The notes under the pieces: generated by a model
What the model was told of the DNA's origin: nothing
What the model saw: only the letters and a program-made list of their open reading frames with translations
Database searches by the model: none
In this document: one piece after another, positions 15,497 through 25,369 of the stretch
Layout: every line of letters starts with the position of its first letter
Numbering within the stretch: the stretch's first letter is position 1
From: Prevotella sp.
GTDB lineage: Bacteria; Bacteroidota; Bacteroidia; Bacteroidales; Bacteroidaceae
NCBI GenBank assembly: GCA_017471465.1
Contig: JAFUTI010000024.1
Coordinates: forward strand, 1-64,000
Direction of reading: 5' to 3'
DNA length: 64,000 bases
Translations under genes and position numbers: made by a program

Positions 15497-16510
15497 ATGA
15501 TGAAGACAAAAGCTAATTTACTGTTTGCTGCTTTTGCAGCATTGTTATTGTTGGCCACTGCCGCAACAAAGGACCAGACGACAACAATATTTATTATCGG
15601 TGACTCTACTGCTGCCAACAAAGACCTCTCGCAAGGCAAGCTGGAGCGTGGATGGGGTATGGCCCTACAGTGTTTCTTCGACGACAACATCCGTGTTGAC
15701 AACCATGCTGTCAACGGCCGTTCGTCGCTCTCGTTTTTTAACGAGGGGCGCTGGAATAAAGTGCTCGAGAAGATGAAGCCAGGCGACTATGTCATCATCC
15801 AGTTCGGCCATAACGACGAGAAGCCTAAAGCCGATCGTCATACCGATCCTGGTTCTACCTTCGACTATATGCTGGCCCGCTACGTCCGCGAGACGCGTGA
15901 GCACGGTGGCATACCTGTACTGATGAACTGTGTCGTTCGCCGCAATTTCTTCGTTCAAGCGCCAGAGAACGACGATGACGAGAAACTACGTACGCAGACC
16001 TTTAAAGATGGTGTGAAGATGGTAGAGGGCGACTCGCTGATTGATACTCATGGACTCTATCGCGTGGCTCCCCGTGACGTTGCCAAACGCATGAATGTTC
16101 ACTTTGTTGATGCCAACAAGTTAACACACGACTTAGAACAGGGTTTGGGCACAGAGGCATCTAAAAAACTACACATGTGGTATCTTCCTGATACAGAACC
16201 GACAGAACCCAAGGGAAAGCAGGATAATACACATTATAATATATATGGTGCGCATGTCGTTGCAAAACTCCTTGCCGATGCGCTGTGTGAGGAAATTCCT
16301 GTGCTGAAGAAGTATCGCTGCAATGCTGATATTACCGTCGACAGCAAAGGACGTGGCGACTATATGGATTTGGAGGCAGCTGTAGCTGCTGTTAAGGACA
16401 GCAAACAACCTGTCACAATACAGATTCTTGGCGGTGAATGGCAGAAGCCTCAGTTGCCCAAGAAGTCACGTTTGCAGTTTGTACTGCGCGAAGGTGCTAC
16501 ATGGAAGTAA
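15497..16510 (+). CDS. Rhamnogalacturonan acetylesterase-like SGNH hydrolase with pectinesterase-like stump
   Basis: Starting at the ATG at 15497 gives 337 residues with a signal peptide (MMKTKANLLFAAFAALLLLA). SGNH/CE12 blocks are intact: IIGDSTAAN (nucleophile Ser), VNGRSSLSF, FGHNDEKP and the DxxH motif DNTHYNIYGAH. This enzyme class removes acetyl groups from rhamnogalacturonan of pectin. After residue ~275, ADITVDSKGRGDYMDLEAAV and VTIQILGGEWQKPQLPKKS match the opening of a CE8 pectin methylesterase beta-helix, which stops after 60 residues. So the gene looks like a CE12-CE8 fusion truncated in its second half. A bidirectional terminator follows. A start at 15404 is open but adds residues before the signal peptide. 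Confidence 0.82.
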   Translation: MMKTKANLLFAAFAALLLLATAATKDQTTTIFIIGDSTAANKDLSQGKLERGWGMALQCFFDDNIRVDNHAVNGRSSLSFFNEGRWNKVLEKMKPGDYVIIQFGHNDEKPKADRHTDPGSTFDYMLARYVRETREHGGIPVLMNCVVRRNFFVQAPENDDDEKLRTQTFKDGVKMVEGDSLIDTHGLYRVAPRDVAKRMNVHFVDANKLTHDLEQGLGTEASKKLHMWYLPDTEPTEPKGKQDNTHYNIYGAHVVAKLLADALCEEIPVLKKYRCNADITVDSKGRGDYMDLEAAVAAVKDSKQPVTIQILGGEWQKPQLPKKSRLQFVLREGATWK

Positions 16511-16538
16511 CATTATTAGTATACGATACAATATAAAG

Positions 16539-16571
16539 AAATCAGGTATGTCAGCGCGATATACCTGATTT
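16539..16571. terminator. Bidirectional terminator between convergent genes
   Basis: Perfect 11-bp arms (AAATCAGGTAT and ATACCTGATTT) surround an 11-base loop, with A/T-rich flanks on both sides. It serves the esterase gene and the GGGtGRT gene. Confidence 0.8.
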
Positions 16572-16594
16572 GCTTTATGATGATAAATAACTGT

Positions 16595-17608
16595 TTACTT
16601 ACCGTTCAGAGCAAGGCTCACCTCAACGGCGATAGATACCGTAGCACCTACCATCGGGTTGTTACCGATGCCGAGGAAGCCCATCATCTCAACGTGGGCA
16701 GGCACAGAAGACGAACCAGCGAACTGAGCATCGCTGTGCATGCGTCCCAGCGTGTCGGTCATACCGTAAGAGGCGGGACCGGCAGCCATGTTATCAGGGT
16801 GCAGGGTGCGACCTGTACCACCACCGCTGGCTACTGAGAAGTAGGGCTTGCCAGCGAGCACGCGCTCTTTCTTGTAGGTACCTGCCACGGGGTGCTGGAA
16901 GCGGGTGGGGTTGGTAGAGTTACCGGTGATAGAGACGTCAACGTTCTCCTTCCACAGGATAGCTACACCCTCACGAACATCGTCGGCACCATAGCACTTT
17001 ACCTTGGCACGGGGACCATCGCTATACGGTGTCTCCTTGACGACCTTCACCTCGCCGGTGTAGTAGTCAAACTGTGTCTGAACGTATGTGAAGCCATTAA
17101 TACGGCTGATGATCATGGCGGCGTCCTTGCCCAGACCGTTCAGGATGACGCGGAGAGGCTTCTGGCGAACCTTGTTAGCCTTCTCGGCAATCTTGATGGC
17201 ACCCTCAGCAGCAGCGAACGACTCGTGACCAGCCAGAAAGGCAAAGCACTCGGTCTCCTCGCGCAGCAGACGGGCAGCCAGATTGCCGTGACCCAGACCA
17301 ACCTTGCGGTCGTCGGCCACAGAGCCGGGGATACAGAACGACTGCAGACCGATGCCGATAGCCTCAGCAGCGTCAGCGGCGTTCTTCACACCCTTCTTGA
17401 TGGCGATGGCTGCACCACAGACGTATGCCCACTTAGCATTCTCAAAGCAGATGCGCTGTGTGTCCTCACACATCTGGTAGGGATCGACGCCAGCCTTCTC
17501 GCAGATCTCGTTGGCCTCTTCGATGCTGTTGATTCCGTTCTCTTTCAGAGCGGCCAGTACCTGGTTGATACGACGCTCGTAGCTCTCGAATGATACTTTT
17601 CTAATCAT
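16595..17608 (-). CDS. GGGtGRT protein of unknown function
   Basis: This 337-residue cytoplasmic protein carries the motif that names the family, ASGGGTGRTLHPDN (GGGTGRT at about residues 262-268). It also has SGNTSNPTRFQHPVAGTYKK-like nucleotide- or cofactor-binding features and a GHESFAAAEGAIK stretch. No signal peptide or membrane segment is seen. It begins 14 bases after the IscU/NifU-like scaffold gene, and the pair is transcribed from one promoter. That pairing, known in many anaerobes, suggests a job in iron-sulfur or sulfur chemistry, but no activity is established to my knowledge. Confidence 0.82.
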   Translation of the reverse strand: MIRKVSFESYERRINQVLAALKENGINSIEEANEICEKAGVDPYQMCEDTQRICFENAKWAYVCGAAIAIKKGVKNAADAAEAIGIGLQSFCIPGSVADDRKVGLGHGNLAARLLREETECFAFLAGHESFAAAEGAIKIAEKANKVRQKPLRVILNGLGKDAAMIISRINGFTYVQTQFDYYTGEVKVVKETPYSDGPRAKVKCYGADDVREGVAILWKENVDVSITGNSTNPTRFQHPVAGTYKKERVLAGKPYFSVASGGGTGRTLHPDNMAAGPASYGMTDTLGRMHSDAQFAGSSSVPAHVEMMGFLGIGNNPMVGATVSIAVEVSLALNGK

Positions 17609-17622
17609 AGTCCTGGTCCTCC

Positions 17623-18324
17623 TTATTCTTTACGTGGATCAATAACCTTAACAATTCCCTGCTCGGCGGTGGTGCGGCCATAGCTGCCGGTGAACTTCTT
17701 CACAGCCTCGTTGGCGTCCATACCGTCCTTGATAGCTTCCATCATCTTGCCCAGATGTACATACTCGTAACCGCAAACCTGGTTGTCCTTGTCAAGGAAC
17801 TGCTTGGTGATGTAACCCTCGGTCAGCTCCAGATAGCGTGTGCCCTTGGCAACGGTGCCGTAGAGCGTACCCGTCTGTGAGCGCAGACCCTTACCCAGGT
17901 CTTCCAGACCGGCGCCGATAACGAGACCACCCTCAGAGAAGGCGCTCTGTGTGCGGCCATAGACAATCTGGAGGAACAGCTCGCGCATAGCGGTGTTGAT
18001 AGCATCGCAGACGAGGTCGGTGTTCAGGGCCTCGAGGATGGTCTTGCCAGGCAGGATCTCAGAAGCCATTGCTGCTGAGTGAGTCATACCCGTGCAACCG
18101 ATCGTCTCGACAAGCGCCTCCTGAATGATGCCGTCCTTGACGTTGAGCGACAACTTGCAGGCACCCTGCTGAGGTGCGCACCAGCCGATTCCGTGAGTGT
18201 AACCTGAGATATCCTTAATCTCTTTTGCCTGAATCCATTTGCCCTCTTCAGGAATGGGGGCGGGTCCGTGGTTAGGACCTTTGGCAACAACACACATGTT
18301 GTTGACTTCGTTAGAATACTGCAT
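17623..18324 (-). CDS. IscU/NifU-like iron-sulfur scaffold homologue
   Basis: This 233-residue protein is related to the NifU N-terminal/IscU scaffold. The IscU-like cysteines appear as Cys49 or Cys56 (GIGWCAPQQGACKL), Cys77 (ETIGCTGMTHSA) and Cys106 (TDLVCDAIN). It is longer than IscU (about 130 residues), with an added C-terminal region after residue ~125 ending in KKFTGSYGRTTAEQG. It heads a two-gene unit with the GGGtGRT gene. It may build or carry an Fe-S cluster or another sulfur species for its partner; the extra domain has no known role. Confidence 0.78.
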   Translation of the reverse strand: MQYSNEVNNMCVVAKGPNHGPAPIPEEGKWIQAKEIKDISGYTHGIGWCAPQQGACKLSLNVKDGIIQEALVETIGCTGMTHSAAMASEILPGKTILEALNTDLVCDAINTAMRELFLQIVYGRTQSAFSEGGLVIGAGLEDLGKGLRSQTGTLYGTVAKGTRYLELTEGYITKQFLDKDNQVCGYEYVHLGKMMEAIKDGMDANEAVKKFTGSYGRTTAEQGIVKVIDPRKE

Positions 18325-18363
18325 ATTTAAGAAATAAAAATAAATGATGATTCAAATCATTTG

Positions 18364-18371
18364 CAAAGATA
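18364..18371 (-). promoter_or_regulatory. -7 box for the scaffold/GGGtGRT unit
   Basis: TATCTTTG on the minus strand lies about 39 bases before the ATG at 18324. The -33 is not clear. Confidence 0.55.
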
Positions 18372-18464
18372 CAAAATAATACCTAATTCTTGGTAGAATC
18401 ACCATTTACTTTAACCTTATTTAATTCTGCTGTATACAGAATTGGAATCTTCACATTGCAGAAT

Positions 18465-21008
18465 TCAATCCTTTATGGTGCTGAAGGACAGTTCTTCCTT
18501 GTCGGCCGACTTTGTTATGTGGATAACTGAACCAGGTTCGATTTCCCCGTTAACGATACGTTCACAGACGCCGTCCTCGACATAGTTCTGGATAGCACGC
18601 TTCAGCGGACGGGCGCCAAACTGCACGTCGTAGCCCTTTGTTGCCACAAACTCCTTGGCGTCGTCGCTCATCTCAAGGCTGTATCCCAGATCGCCGATTC
18701 GCTGATACAGTCCTCGTAACTCGATATCGATGATACGCTTAATAGCATCCAGGTCGAGCTGGTCGAAAGTGATAATTTCGTCCAGTCGGTTCAGGAATTC
18801 TGGCGAGAATTGTTTTGACAGCGCTTTCTGTACAATGCTCCGGGCGTGCTCCTTGTCCTGCTCGTTGAGGGCAAGTCCGCTGCCTGTCGGTGCGCTGAAC
18901 CCTATACCACGGCCGAAGTCCTTCAGCTGGCGGGTGCCAGCGTTGGAGGTCATGATAATCACGGTGTTGCGGAAGTCGACAAGTCGACCGTTACCATCCG
19001 TCAGACGTCCTTCGTCGAGCACTTGCAGCAGCAGGTTGAACACGTTGGGGTGAGCCTTTTCAATCTCGTCAAGCAGGACGATAGAGTAGGGGCGGCGGCG
19101 TACACGCTCGGTCAACTGTCCACCCTCCTCATAGCCCACATAGCCCGGAGGCGCACCGATAAGACGACTGGTGTTGAACGACTCCGTATATTCACTCATG
19201 TCGACACGAATCAGGGCGTCGCTATTGCCGAACATAAACTCTGCGAGCTTCTTGGCCAAATAGGTTTTTCCTACGCCTGTCGGCCCGAGGAACATAAATG
19301 CCCCTATGGGATGGTTTGGCTCCTTCAGTCCTACACGGTTGCGCTGGATGGCACGCACCATCTTGTCAATAGCTCTATCTTGGCCGATAACAGCGCTCTT
19401 CAGCTCTGTCCCCATCCCTTTCAGACGGATGACATCCTGTTCTGCCATCCGTTGGACGGGCACACCCGTCATCATCGAGATAACCTCTGACACCTCTTTC
19501 TCAGTGACAGCTTGTCGCTCATTGCCTTCACCAGTCTGCCATTTCTTGTTCAATTCCTCCAACTCATTCTCAAGTCGTGTCTGGCGATCGCGGTAACTGG
19601 CAGCTAACTCGTAGTTCTGGTTTTTGACAGCCGTCTTCTTACGTTCCTTGACGGTGGCAATCTCTTGTTCTTTTTCTGTGATTTCCGATGGTATCTGTAC
19701 GTTGCCAAGATGAACACGTGACCCAACTTCGTCCATTGCATCAATGGCCTTATCAGGCATAAAGCGGTCGTTGACATAGCGGTCTGTCAATTTGACACAT
19801 GCCGCCAAGGCATCATCTGTATAGCTGACATGATGGTGACTTTCGTACCGATCTTTAATGTTGTGAAGGATTTGCAAGGTCTCCTCGTTCGTCGTAGGTC
19901 GAACCTGTATCTTCTGGAATCTGCGTTCCAAAGCACCGTCCTTCTCAATGGAATTGCGGTATTCGTCCAGCGTGGTTGCACCTATACACTGAATGGTGCC
20001 ACGTGCCAAGGCCGGCTTCATGATGTTGGCAGCATCCATTGAACCGGGAGCAGAACCAGCCCCAATAATAGTATGGATTTCATCGATAAAGACGATAATA
20101 TCCTTGTTCTGTTCCAGCTCCTTCATCAGCTGCTTCAGTCGCTCCTCAAACTGTCCGCGATATTTCGTGCCGGCAACAACGGATGTCATGTCGAGTGTAT
20201 AGATCTTCTTGCCAAAGAGCATGGGCGAGGTGTGATGTTGGGCTATCATCTGAGCCAGCCCTTCCACAATAGCACTCTTGCCGACGCCAGGTTCACCTAT
20301 TAATATAGGATTGTTCTTCTTGCGTCGACCCAGAATCTCGACTACGCGCTGGATCTCATGTTCACGTCCCACGCAGGGGTCGAGCAGCCCTTCAGCTGCA
20401 GCATGCGTCAGATCGGTGCCAAAGCTGTCGAGTACAGGTGTCTTTGACTTTTCTTTTACCTGTTGTGCTGTTGTTGACTGACTGCTATGACTGGCAGAAT
20501 GGTTACTGTCCAGAGCGTCACTCTCTTCATAATCCTCTTCTGGCAGTCCAATGCCGTCACTCACACTACTTTTCATCGGTGCGAGCATAGCAAGAATGTC
20601 TTCATATTTCATATCGTTGGATTCTAACACTTGTTTAGCACCATTTTGCACTTGATCATGCAGGATGGCTAACAGCAGATGCTGTTCTTCCACTTGTTCT
20701 TTTCTTTGTATACGTGCCTCAAGTACAGCGAGTTTCAAAATGTTGCTCGCCTTTTCATTGAGGACAAGGTCACTGGCATGGATAGGTGTCTGTAGCTCGT
20801 TTTCCTTGACTTTATCTTCTATTTCCGATTTCACGGATTGTAAATTCAAATTCAGACGATGGAAAACGTCAATCACCGGACTTTCATTCATTCTCAGCAG
20901 ACCCAGTAACAGATGCTCCGGCCCTACTGAACGGCTGGCCAGTCTTGACGCCTCCTCACGCGAGAAGGCCAGTACCTCAGACACTTTGGGTGAAAACTGA
21001 CTTGTCAT
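18465..21008 (-). CDS. clpC: ClpC-type AAA+ unfoldase of the Clp protease
   Basis: This 847-residue ATPase feeds substrates to ClpP. Two Clp-N repeats occupy residues ~5-145. A Ser/Gln-rich linker follows. AAA domain 1 has Walker A GEPGVGKS (about residue 240) and FIDEIHT. A UVR-like middle region ([17 protein letters not shown]) follows. AAA domain 2 has [19 protein letters not shown], and the loop GRGIGFSAP that holds the IGF tripeptide for docking on ClpP. The upstream region carries a perfect sigma-54-type element (21055-21070), so expression may depend on RpoN. The start ATG at 21008 follows GAAGATA. Confidence 0.95.
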   Translation of the reverse strand: MTSQFSPKVSEVLAFSREEASRLASRSVGPEHLLLGLLRMNESPVIDVFHRLNLNLQSVKSEIEDKVKENELQTPIHASDLVLNEKASNILKLAVLEARIQRKEQVEEQHLLLAILHDQVQNGAKQVLESNDMKYEDILAMLAPMKSSVSDGIGLPEEDYEESDALDSNHSASHSSQSTTAQQVKEKSKTPVLDSFGTDLTHAAAEGLLDPCVGREHEIQRVVEILGRRKKNNPILIGEPGVGKSAIVEGLAQMIAQHHTSPMLFGKKIYTLDMTSVVAGTKYRGQFEERLKQLMKELEQNKDIIVFIDEIHTIIGAGSAPGSMDAANIMKPALARGTIQCIGATTLDEYRNSIEKDGALERRFQKIQVRPTTNEETLQILHNIKDRYESHHHVSYTDDALAACVKLTDRYVNDRFMPDKAIDAMDEVGSRVHLGNVQIPSEITEKEQEIATVKERKKTAVKNQNYELAASYRDRQTRLENELEELNKKWQTGEGNERQAVTEKEVSEVISMMTGVPVQRMAEQDVIRLKGMGTELKSAVIGQDRAIDKMVRAIQRNRVGLKEPNHPIGAFMFLGPTGVGKTYLAKKLAEFMFGNSDALIRVDMSEYTESFNTSRLIGAPPGYVGYEEGGQLTERVRRRPYSIVLLDEIEKAHPNVFNLLLQVLDEGRLTDGNGRLVDFRNTVIIMTSNAGTRQLKDFGRGIGFSAPTGSGLALNEQDKEHARSIVQKALSKQFSPEFLNRLDEIITFDQLDLDAIKRIIDIELRGLYQRIGDLGYSLEMSDDAKEFVATKGYDVQFGARPLKRAIQNYVEDGVCERIVNGEIEPGSVIHITKSADKEELSFSTIKD

Positions 21009-21054
21009 TATCTTCTTTTTACCTCTTTTTCGTTTGCAAATTTACTGATTATTT

Positions 21055-21070
21055 TGCAAACACTGTGCCA
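21055..21070 (-). promoter_or_regulatory. Sigma-54-type -24/-12 promoter of clpC
   Basis: On the minus strand TGGCACAGTGTTTGCA matches the RpoN consensus (TGGCAC-N5-TTGCW) with the exact GG-to-GC spacing. The -12 GC is at 21056-21057, which predicts a start near 21044 and a leader of about 36 bases. A TAAATTTG (21037-21044) in the leader could be a second, housekeeping -7 box. Confidence 0.7.
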
Positions 21071-21149
21071 AAAAAGATAAAACTTTTGTTTTTATGTTTC
21101 ATTTGAGAAAAAGTTTTAGAAAAAAGTATGTGCTTTCAGATAATTTTTG

Positions 21150-21157
21150 TATTTTTG
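21150..21157 (+). promoter_or_regulatory. -7 box for transketolase
   Basis: TATTTTTG lies 38 bases before the ATG at 21196. The -33 is weak. It lies inside the longer open frame that begins at 21094, which argues against that earlier start. Confidence 0.5.
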
Positions 21158-21195
21158 TAGCCAGTTATAACCTTTTATTATTATCAAACACGTTT

Positions 21196-23208
21196 ATGAA
21201 CGACAACAAAGTAATGAACCGCGCAGCAGACAACATCAGAATCCTGGCTGCAGCAATGGTTGAAAAGGCAAAGTCGGGCCACCCCGGCGGCGCTATGGGA
21301 GGTGCTGACTTTATCAACACGCTTTACTCAGAATTTTTAGTTTATGATCCCGAGAATCCCTATTGGGAGGGACGCGACCGCTTCTTCCTCGATCCGGGAC
21401 ACATGGCTCCGATGCTTTACTCACAGCTGGCCCTTATCGGCAAGTATGAGATTGAAGACTTGAAGAACCTACGTCAATGGGGCTCTGTCACTCCTGGTCA
21501 CCCTGAGCGTGAGCTGGCTCGTGGTATTGAGAATACTTCCGGTCCCCTTGGCCAAGGTCACACCTTTGCCGTTGGCGCTGCCATTGCCGCCAAGTTCCTG
21601 AAGGCTCGTCTGGGTGATGTGATGAACCAGACGATTTATGCCTATATCTCCGATGGTGGCGTGCAGGAAGAGATTTCGCAGGGAGCTGGTCGTATTGCCG
21701 GTAACTTGGGGCTGGACAATCTTATCATGTTCTATGATGCCAATGATATCCAGCTGTCAACACGTACCGAGGTCGTCACCTGCGAGGATACTGCCAAAAA
21801 GTATGAGGCATGGGGATGGTATGTTCAGAAGATTGACGGTAACAATGTCGACGAGATTCGCAAGGCCATCAAGAATGCCCAGGCTGAGACGGCCCGTCCT
21901 TCGTTGATTATCGGTCACTGTATCATGGGTAAGGGTGCCCGTAAGGCCGATGGTTCTTCTTACGAGTCTAACTGTGCTACTCACGGTGCTCCTCTCGGCG
22001 GCGACAACTTCGTACAGACGATGAAGAATCTGGGTGCTGATCCCGAGAATCCGTTCCAGATATTCCCAGAAGTGAAAGAGCTCTACGCTAAGCGTGCTGA
22101 GGAGCTGAAGAAGATTGTGGCTGAGCGCTATGCAGCCAAGGCTGAGTGGGCCAAGGCTAACCCTGAGAAAGCTCAGCAGCTCGAGGAGTGGTTCAGCGGC
22201 AAGGCTCCGAAGATTGACTGGAGCAAGGTCGAGCAGAAAGCCGGTTCGGCTACCCGCAGTGCTTCGGCTGCCGTGCTGGGTCAGCTGGCCGAGCAGGTGC
22301 CCAATATGATTTGCGCTTCTGCCGACCTGTCTAACTCTGACAATACCAACGGGTTCCTGAAGAAGACGCACGACATTGTGAAGGGTGACTTCAGCGGTGC
22401 TTTCTTCGAGGCGGGTGTTGCTGAGTTGACGATGGCTTGCTGCTGCATCGGTATGGCACTGCATGGTGGTGTCATCCCCGCCTGCGGTACTTTCTTTGTG
22501 TTCTCTGACTACATGAAGCCAGCCGTCCGCATGGCTGCCCTGATGGAACTGCCTGTGAAGTTTATCTGGACTCACGATGCCTTCCGCGTTGGTGAGGACG
22601 GTCCTACTCACGAGCCTGTTGAGCAGGAGGCACAGATTCGCTTGATGGAGAAGCTGAAGAACCACCACGGCAAGAACTCCGTACTCGTCGTTCGTCCTGC
22701 CGATGCTGAGGAGACAACTGTCTGCTGGCGCATGGCTATGGAGAATGTCGACACGCCTACCGCTCTTATCTTCTCGCGTCAGAACATCGAGATGCTGCCT
22801 GAGGGCAATGACTACACACAAGCCGCCAAGGGTGCTTATGTGGTAGCTGGCTCTGACGAGGACTATGATGTCATCCTGTTGGCTTCAGGTTCCGAGGTGT
22901 CAACACTTGAGGCTGGTGCAAAGCTGCTTGCTGCCGACGGCATCAAGACACGCGTTGTGAGCGTTCCTTCTGAGGGACTGTTCCGTTCTCAGAGCAAGGA
23001 GTACCAGCAGAGCGTACTGCCCGTAGGCAAGAAGAAGTTCGGTTTGACCGCCGGTCTGCCTGTCAACCTCGAAGGCCTGGTAGGTGCCGATGGTACTGTC
23101 TGGGGTCTTGAGAGCTTCGGCTTCTCTGCTCCCTATAAGGTGCTTGACGAGAAACTTGGCTTCACAGGACAGAACGTTTATGAGCAGGTAAAGAAGCTGC
23201 TGGCATAA
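21196..23208 (+). CDS. tkt: Transketolase
   Basis: This thiamine-diphosphate enzyme of the non-oxidative pentose phosphate pathway moves two-carbon ketol units between sugar phosphates. The start at 21196 (MNDNKVMNRAADNIRILAA) gives 670 residues, the usual size. Landmarks are SGHPGGAMGGADF, TPGHPERELA, GPLGQGHTFAVGAAIA, the cofactor/Mg region ISDGGVQEEISQGAG..DANDIQLS, and in the second half THDAFRVGEDGPTHEPVEQ. An upstream extension of 34 residues is open but contains the promoter. It is convergent with htpG across a strong terminator. Confidence 0.96.
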   Translation: MNDNKVMNRAADNIRILAAAMVEKAKSGHPGGAMGGADFINTLYSEFLVYDPENPYWEGRDRFFLDPGHMAPMLYSQLALIGKYEIEDLKNLRQWGSVTPGHPERELARGIENTSGPLGQGHTFAVGAAIAAKFLKARLGDVMNQTIYAYISDGGVQEEISQGAGRIAGNLGLDNLIMFYDANDIQLSTRTEVVTCEDTAKKYEAWGWYVQKIDGNNVDEIRKAIKNAQAETARPSLIIGHCIMGKGARKADGSSYESNCATHGAPLGGDNFVQTMKNLGADPENPFQIFPEVKELYAKRAEELKKIVAERYAAKAEWAKANPEKAQQLEEWFSGKAPKIDWSKVEQKAGSATRSASAAVLGQLAEQVPNMICASADLSNSDNTNGFLKKTHDIVKGDFSGAFFEAGVAELTMACCCIGMALHGGVIPACGTFFVFSDYMKPAVRMAALMELPVKFIWTHDAFRVGEDGPTHEPVEQEAQIRLMEKLKNHHGKNSVLVVRPADAEETTVCWRMAMENVDTPTALIFSRQNIEMLPEGNDYTQAAKGAYVVAGSDEDYDVILLASGSEVSTLEAGAKLLAADGIKTRVVSVPSEGLFRSQSKEYQQSVLPVGKKKFGLTAGLPVNLEGLVGADGTVWGLESFGFSAPYKVLDEKLGFTGQNVYEQVKKLLA

Positions 23209-23230
23209 ACAATAACTGATAAATAAAAAG

Positions 23231-23261
23231 AAAGACGTTCGTTGTTGCAGCGAACGTCTTT
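23231..23261. terminator. Bidirectional terminator between transketolase and htpG
   Basis: Perfect 11-bp arms AAAGACGTTCG and CGAACGTCTTT enclose a 9-base loop, with A-runs to the left and T-runs to the right. Confidence 0.88.
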
Positions 23262-23273
23262 TCTTTTGTCTGT

Positions 23274-25328
23274 TTACTTAATCAAATCGACCGAACGTTT
23301 CAGGAACCTGTCGAGGGCTTCACCTTTCAGCATACCGTTCTGAAGCAGGGCGAGGTCAATCAGTTGATGCACCACATCGTTAGTCTTCGCATAGTCGGCA
23401 AAAATCTGTTGCATCTTGTCCTTCTCAGCCTGTACGGCTTTTTCGGCCTCACTCTTCTGGTCGCGGTCCTCCTGTGTCAGCTCGTCATACTTCTTCTTCT
23501 CCTGCTGTTGCTGGATAGCGGCAAGACGTGCCTCTTGTCCCTTCAGTTCCGACTGTATGGGCTTCAGGGCCTCTTCCGTAGCAGCCTTAGAGTCGGCCAA
23601 TACACGCTTCACCAACGGATGGTCGCTGTTCAGCACGAAGTTGAATGAGTCGGGCATCTGTCCGTAGAAGTTCATGCCCTGTTGGAAGCGGCTCATCTCC
23701 TTCATACGGCGCATCCACTCATTCTGGGTGATGATGACAGGTCGGGCCTCGGCGCCGAGGGCGTCCACCTGTACCATAAACTCGGTCTTGTCGAGATTCG
23801 GCAGCTGACTCTTAAAAACGGCTGACAAATTGTCACTCTCTTCCTGACTCAAGTCGCTCTTTGGTGCATCGCTCTTTACGATAAGACGGTCGATGATGTC
23901 GCTGTCAACACGGGTGAATCGGCTCTTCTCGAACTTCTGTTCCAGCGTCTGGATGGTGGGCACGTCGAGCTGGCCGTCGAGCAGCAGCACGGAGTAGCCC
24001 TTGTCCTCAGCAGCCTTGATGTAGCTGTACTGCTCCTCCTTGTCGGTGGCATAGAGGTATATCAGCGTGTCGTCCTTGTCCTTCTGTGAGGCCTCGATGA
24101 GTGTCTTGTACTCGTCGAACGTGAAATACTTGCCGTTGACGTCCTTCATCAGGGCGAACTCCTTGGCGCGATCGTAAAAACCTTCTTCGCTGAGGATGCC
24201 GTAGTTGATGAAGAGTTTCAGGTCGTCCCACTTCTCCTCATACTGCTTGCGGTCCTCGCCGAAGATGGCTTTCAGGCGGTCGGCCACCTTCTTGGTGATA
24301 TAGGTCGAGATCTTCTTCACCTCACGGTCGCTCTGCAGATACGAACGGCTAACGTTCAGAGGGATGTCTGGCGAGTCGATGACACCGTGTAGCAACGTCA
24401 GGAACTCCGGCACAATGCCCTCCACCTGGTCGGTCACAAACACCTGGTTGCAATAAAGCTGTATTTTGTTGCGCTGCAATTCGATGTTCGACTTAATCTT
24501 GGGGAAGTAGAGGATGCCTGTCAGGTTGAACGGATAGTCAACATTCAGGTGAATCCAGAACAGTGGCTCGTCGCTCATGGGGTAGAGTGTACGGTAGAAA
24601 GACTTGTAGTCTTCGTCCTTCAGTGTCGACGGTGCCTTCGTCCACAGAGGTTCCACATTATTAATAATATTGTCCTCATCGGTATCCACCTGCTTGCCGT
24701 CCTTCCACTCGGTCTTCTTGCCGAAGGCGACGGGAACGGCCAGGAACTTGCAATACTTGTTGAGCAACTGTTCCAGCTTATACTTGTCGAGAAACTCCTT
24801 GCAGTCGTCGTCAATATAAAGGATAATGTCTGAACCGCGGTCCTCGCGTTCTGCTTCGTCAATCTCATAGGCAGGGCTGCCGTCGCAACTCCATTTGACG
24901 GCCTTGGCACCTTCTTTGTACGACTTTGTGACAATCTCCACCTTTTGGGCTACCATGAAACTGGAGTAGAAACCCAGTCCGAAGTGGCCGATAATGCTGT
25001 TGGCCGTGTCCTTGTACTTCTCCAAGAAGTCGGTGACACCTGAGAAAGCAATCTGGTTGATATATTTGTCAATCTCATCCTCTGTCATGCCGATACCATG
25101 GTCGGAGATTGTGATGGTGCCTTTGTCTGCGTCCATGCTGACTCGCACCGTCAGATCGCCCAGCTCTCCCTTAAAATCGCCCTTCTGTTGGAGGGTTTTC
25201 AGTTTCTGTGTAGCATCGACGGCATTTGATACCATCTCGCGCAGGAAGATCTCATGGTCAGAGTAGAGAAACTTTTTGATGACGGGGAATATGTTCTCAG
25301 TCGTAACCCCGATGTTACCTTTTTGCAT
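23274..25328 (-). CDS. htpG: Chaperone HtpG (Hsp90)
   Basis: This 684-residue cytosolic Hsp90 has a GHKL ATP-binding domain (residues 1-230). Its features are REMVSNAVDATQKL with the catalytic Glu region, ISDHGIGMTEDE, and the GHFGLGFYSSFMVA lid and phosphate-binding segment. The middle domain includes the DSPDIPLNVSRSYLQ motif with the ATPase Arg. A C-terminal dimerisation domain with a Gln/Glu-rich charged region covers about residues 590-640. It has no housekeeping-type promoter; instead a perfect sigma-54-type element lies at 25370-25385. Confidence 0.96.
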   Translation of the reverse strand: MQKGNIGVTTENIFPVIKKFLYSDHEIFLREMVSNAVDATQKLKTLQQKGDFKGELGDLTVRVSMDADKGTITISDHGIGMTEDEIDKYINQIAFSGVTDFLEKYKDTANSIIGHFGLGFYSSFMVAQKVEIVTKSYKEGAKAVKWSCDGSPAYEIDEAEREDRGSDIILYIDDDCKEFLDKYKLEQLLNKYCKFLAVPVAFGKKTEWKDGKQVDTDEDNIINNVEPLWTKAPSTLKDEDYKSFYRTLYPMSDEPLFWIHLNVDYPFNLTGILYFPKIKSNIELQRNKIQLYCNQVFVTDQVEGIVPEFLTLLHGVIDSPDIPLNVSRSYLQSDREVKKISTYITKKVADRLKAIFGEDRKQYEEKWDDLKLFINYGILSEEGFYDRAKEFALMKDVNGKYFTFDEYKTLIEASQKDKDDTLIYLYATDKEEQYSYIKAAEDKGYSVLLLDGQLDVPTIQTLEQKFEKSRFTRVDSDIIDRLIVKSDAPKSDLSQEESDNLSAVFKSQLPNLDKTEFMVQVDALGAEARPVIITQNEWMRRMKEMSRFQQGMNFYGQMPDSFNFVLNSDHPLVKRVLADSKAATEEALKPIQSELKGQEARLAAIQQQQEKKKYDELTQEDRDQKSEAEKAVQAEKDKMQQIFADYAKTNDVVHQLIDLALLQNGMLKGEALDRFLKRSVDLIK

Positions 25329-25369
25329 AGTTCTGTATCTTGTTGTTTATATGTTTCCGACTGTGATTA

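Noticed and set aside
21037-21044. TAAATTTG as the sole clpC promoter
   Set aside because: No TTTG at 19-21 bp upstream, whereas the sigma-54-type site upstream is perfect; kept only as a possible second promoter.
21757-22821. 354-codon minus-strand frame opposite transketolase
   Set aside because: Antisense shadow; no start context and no recognisable domain.
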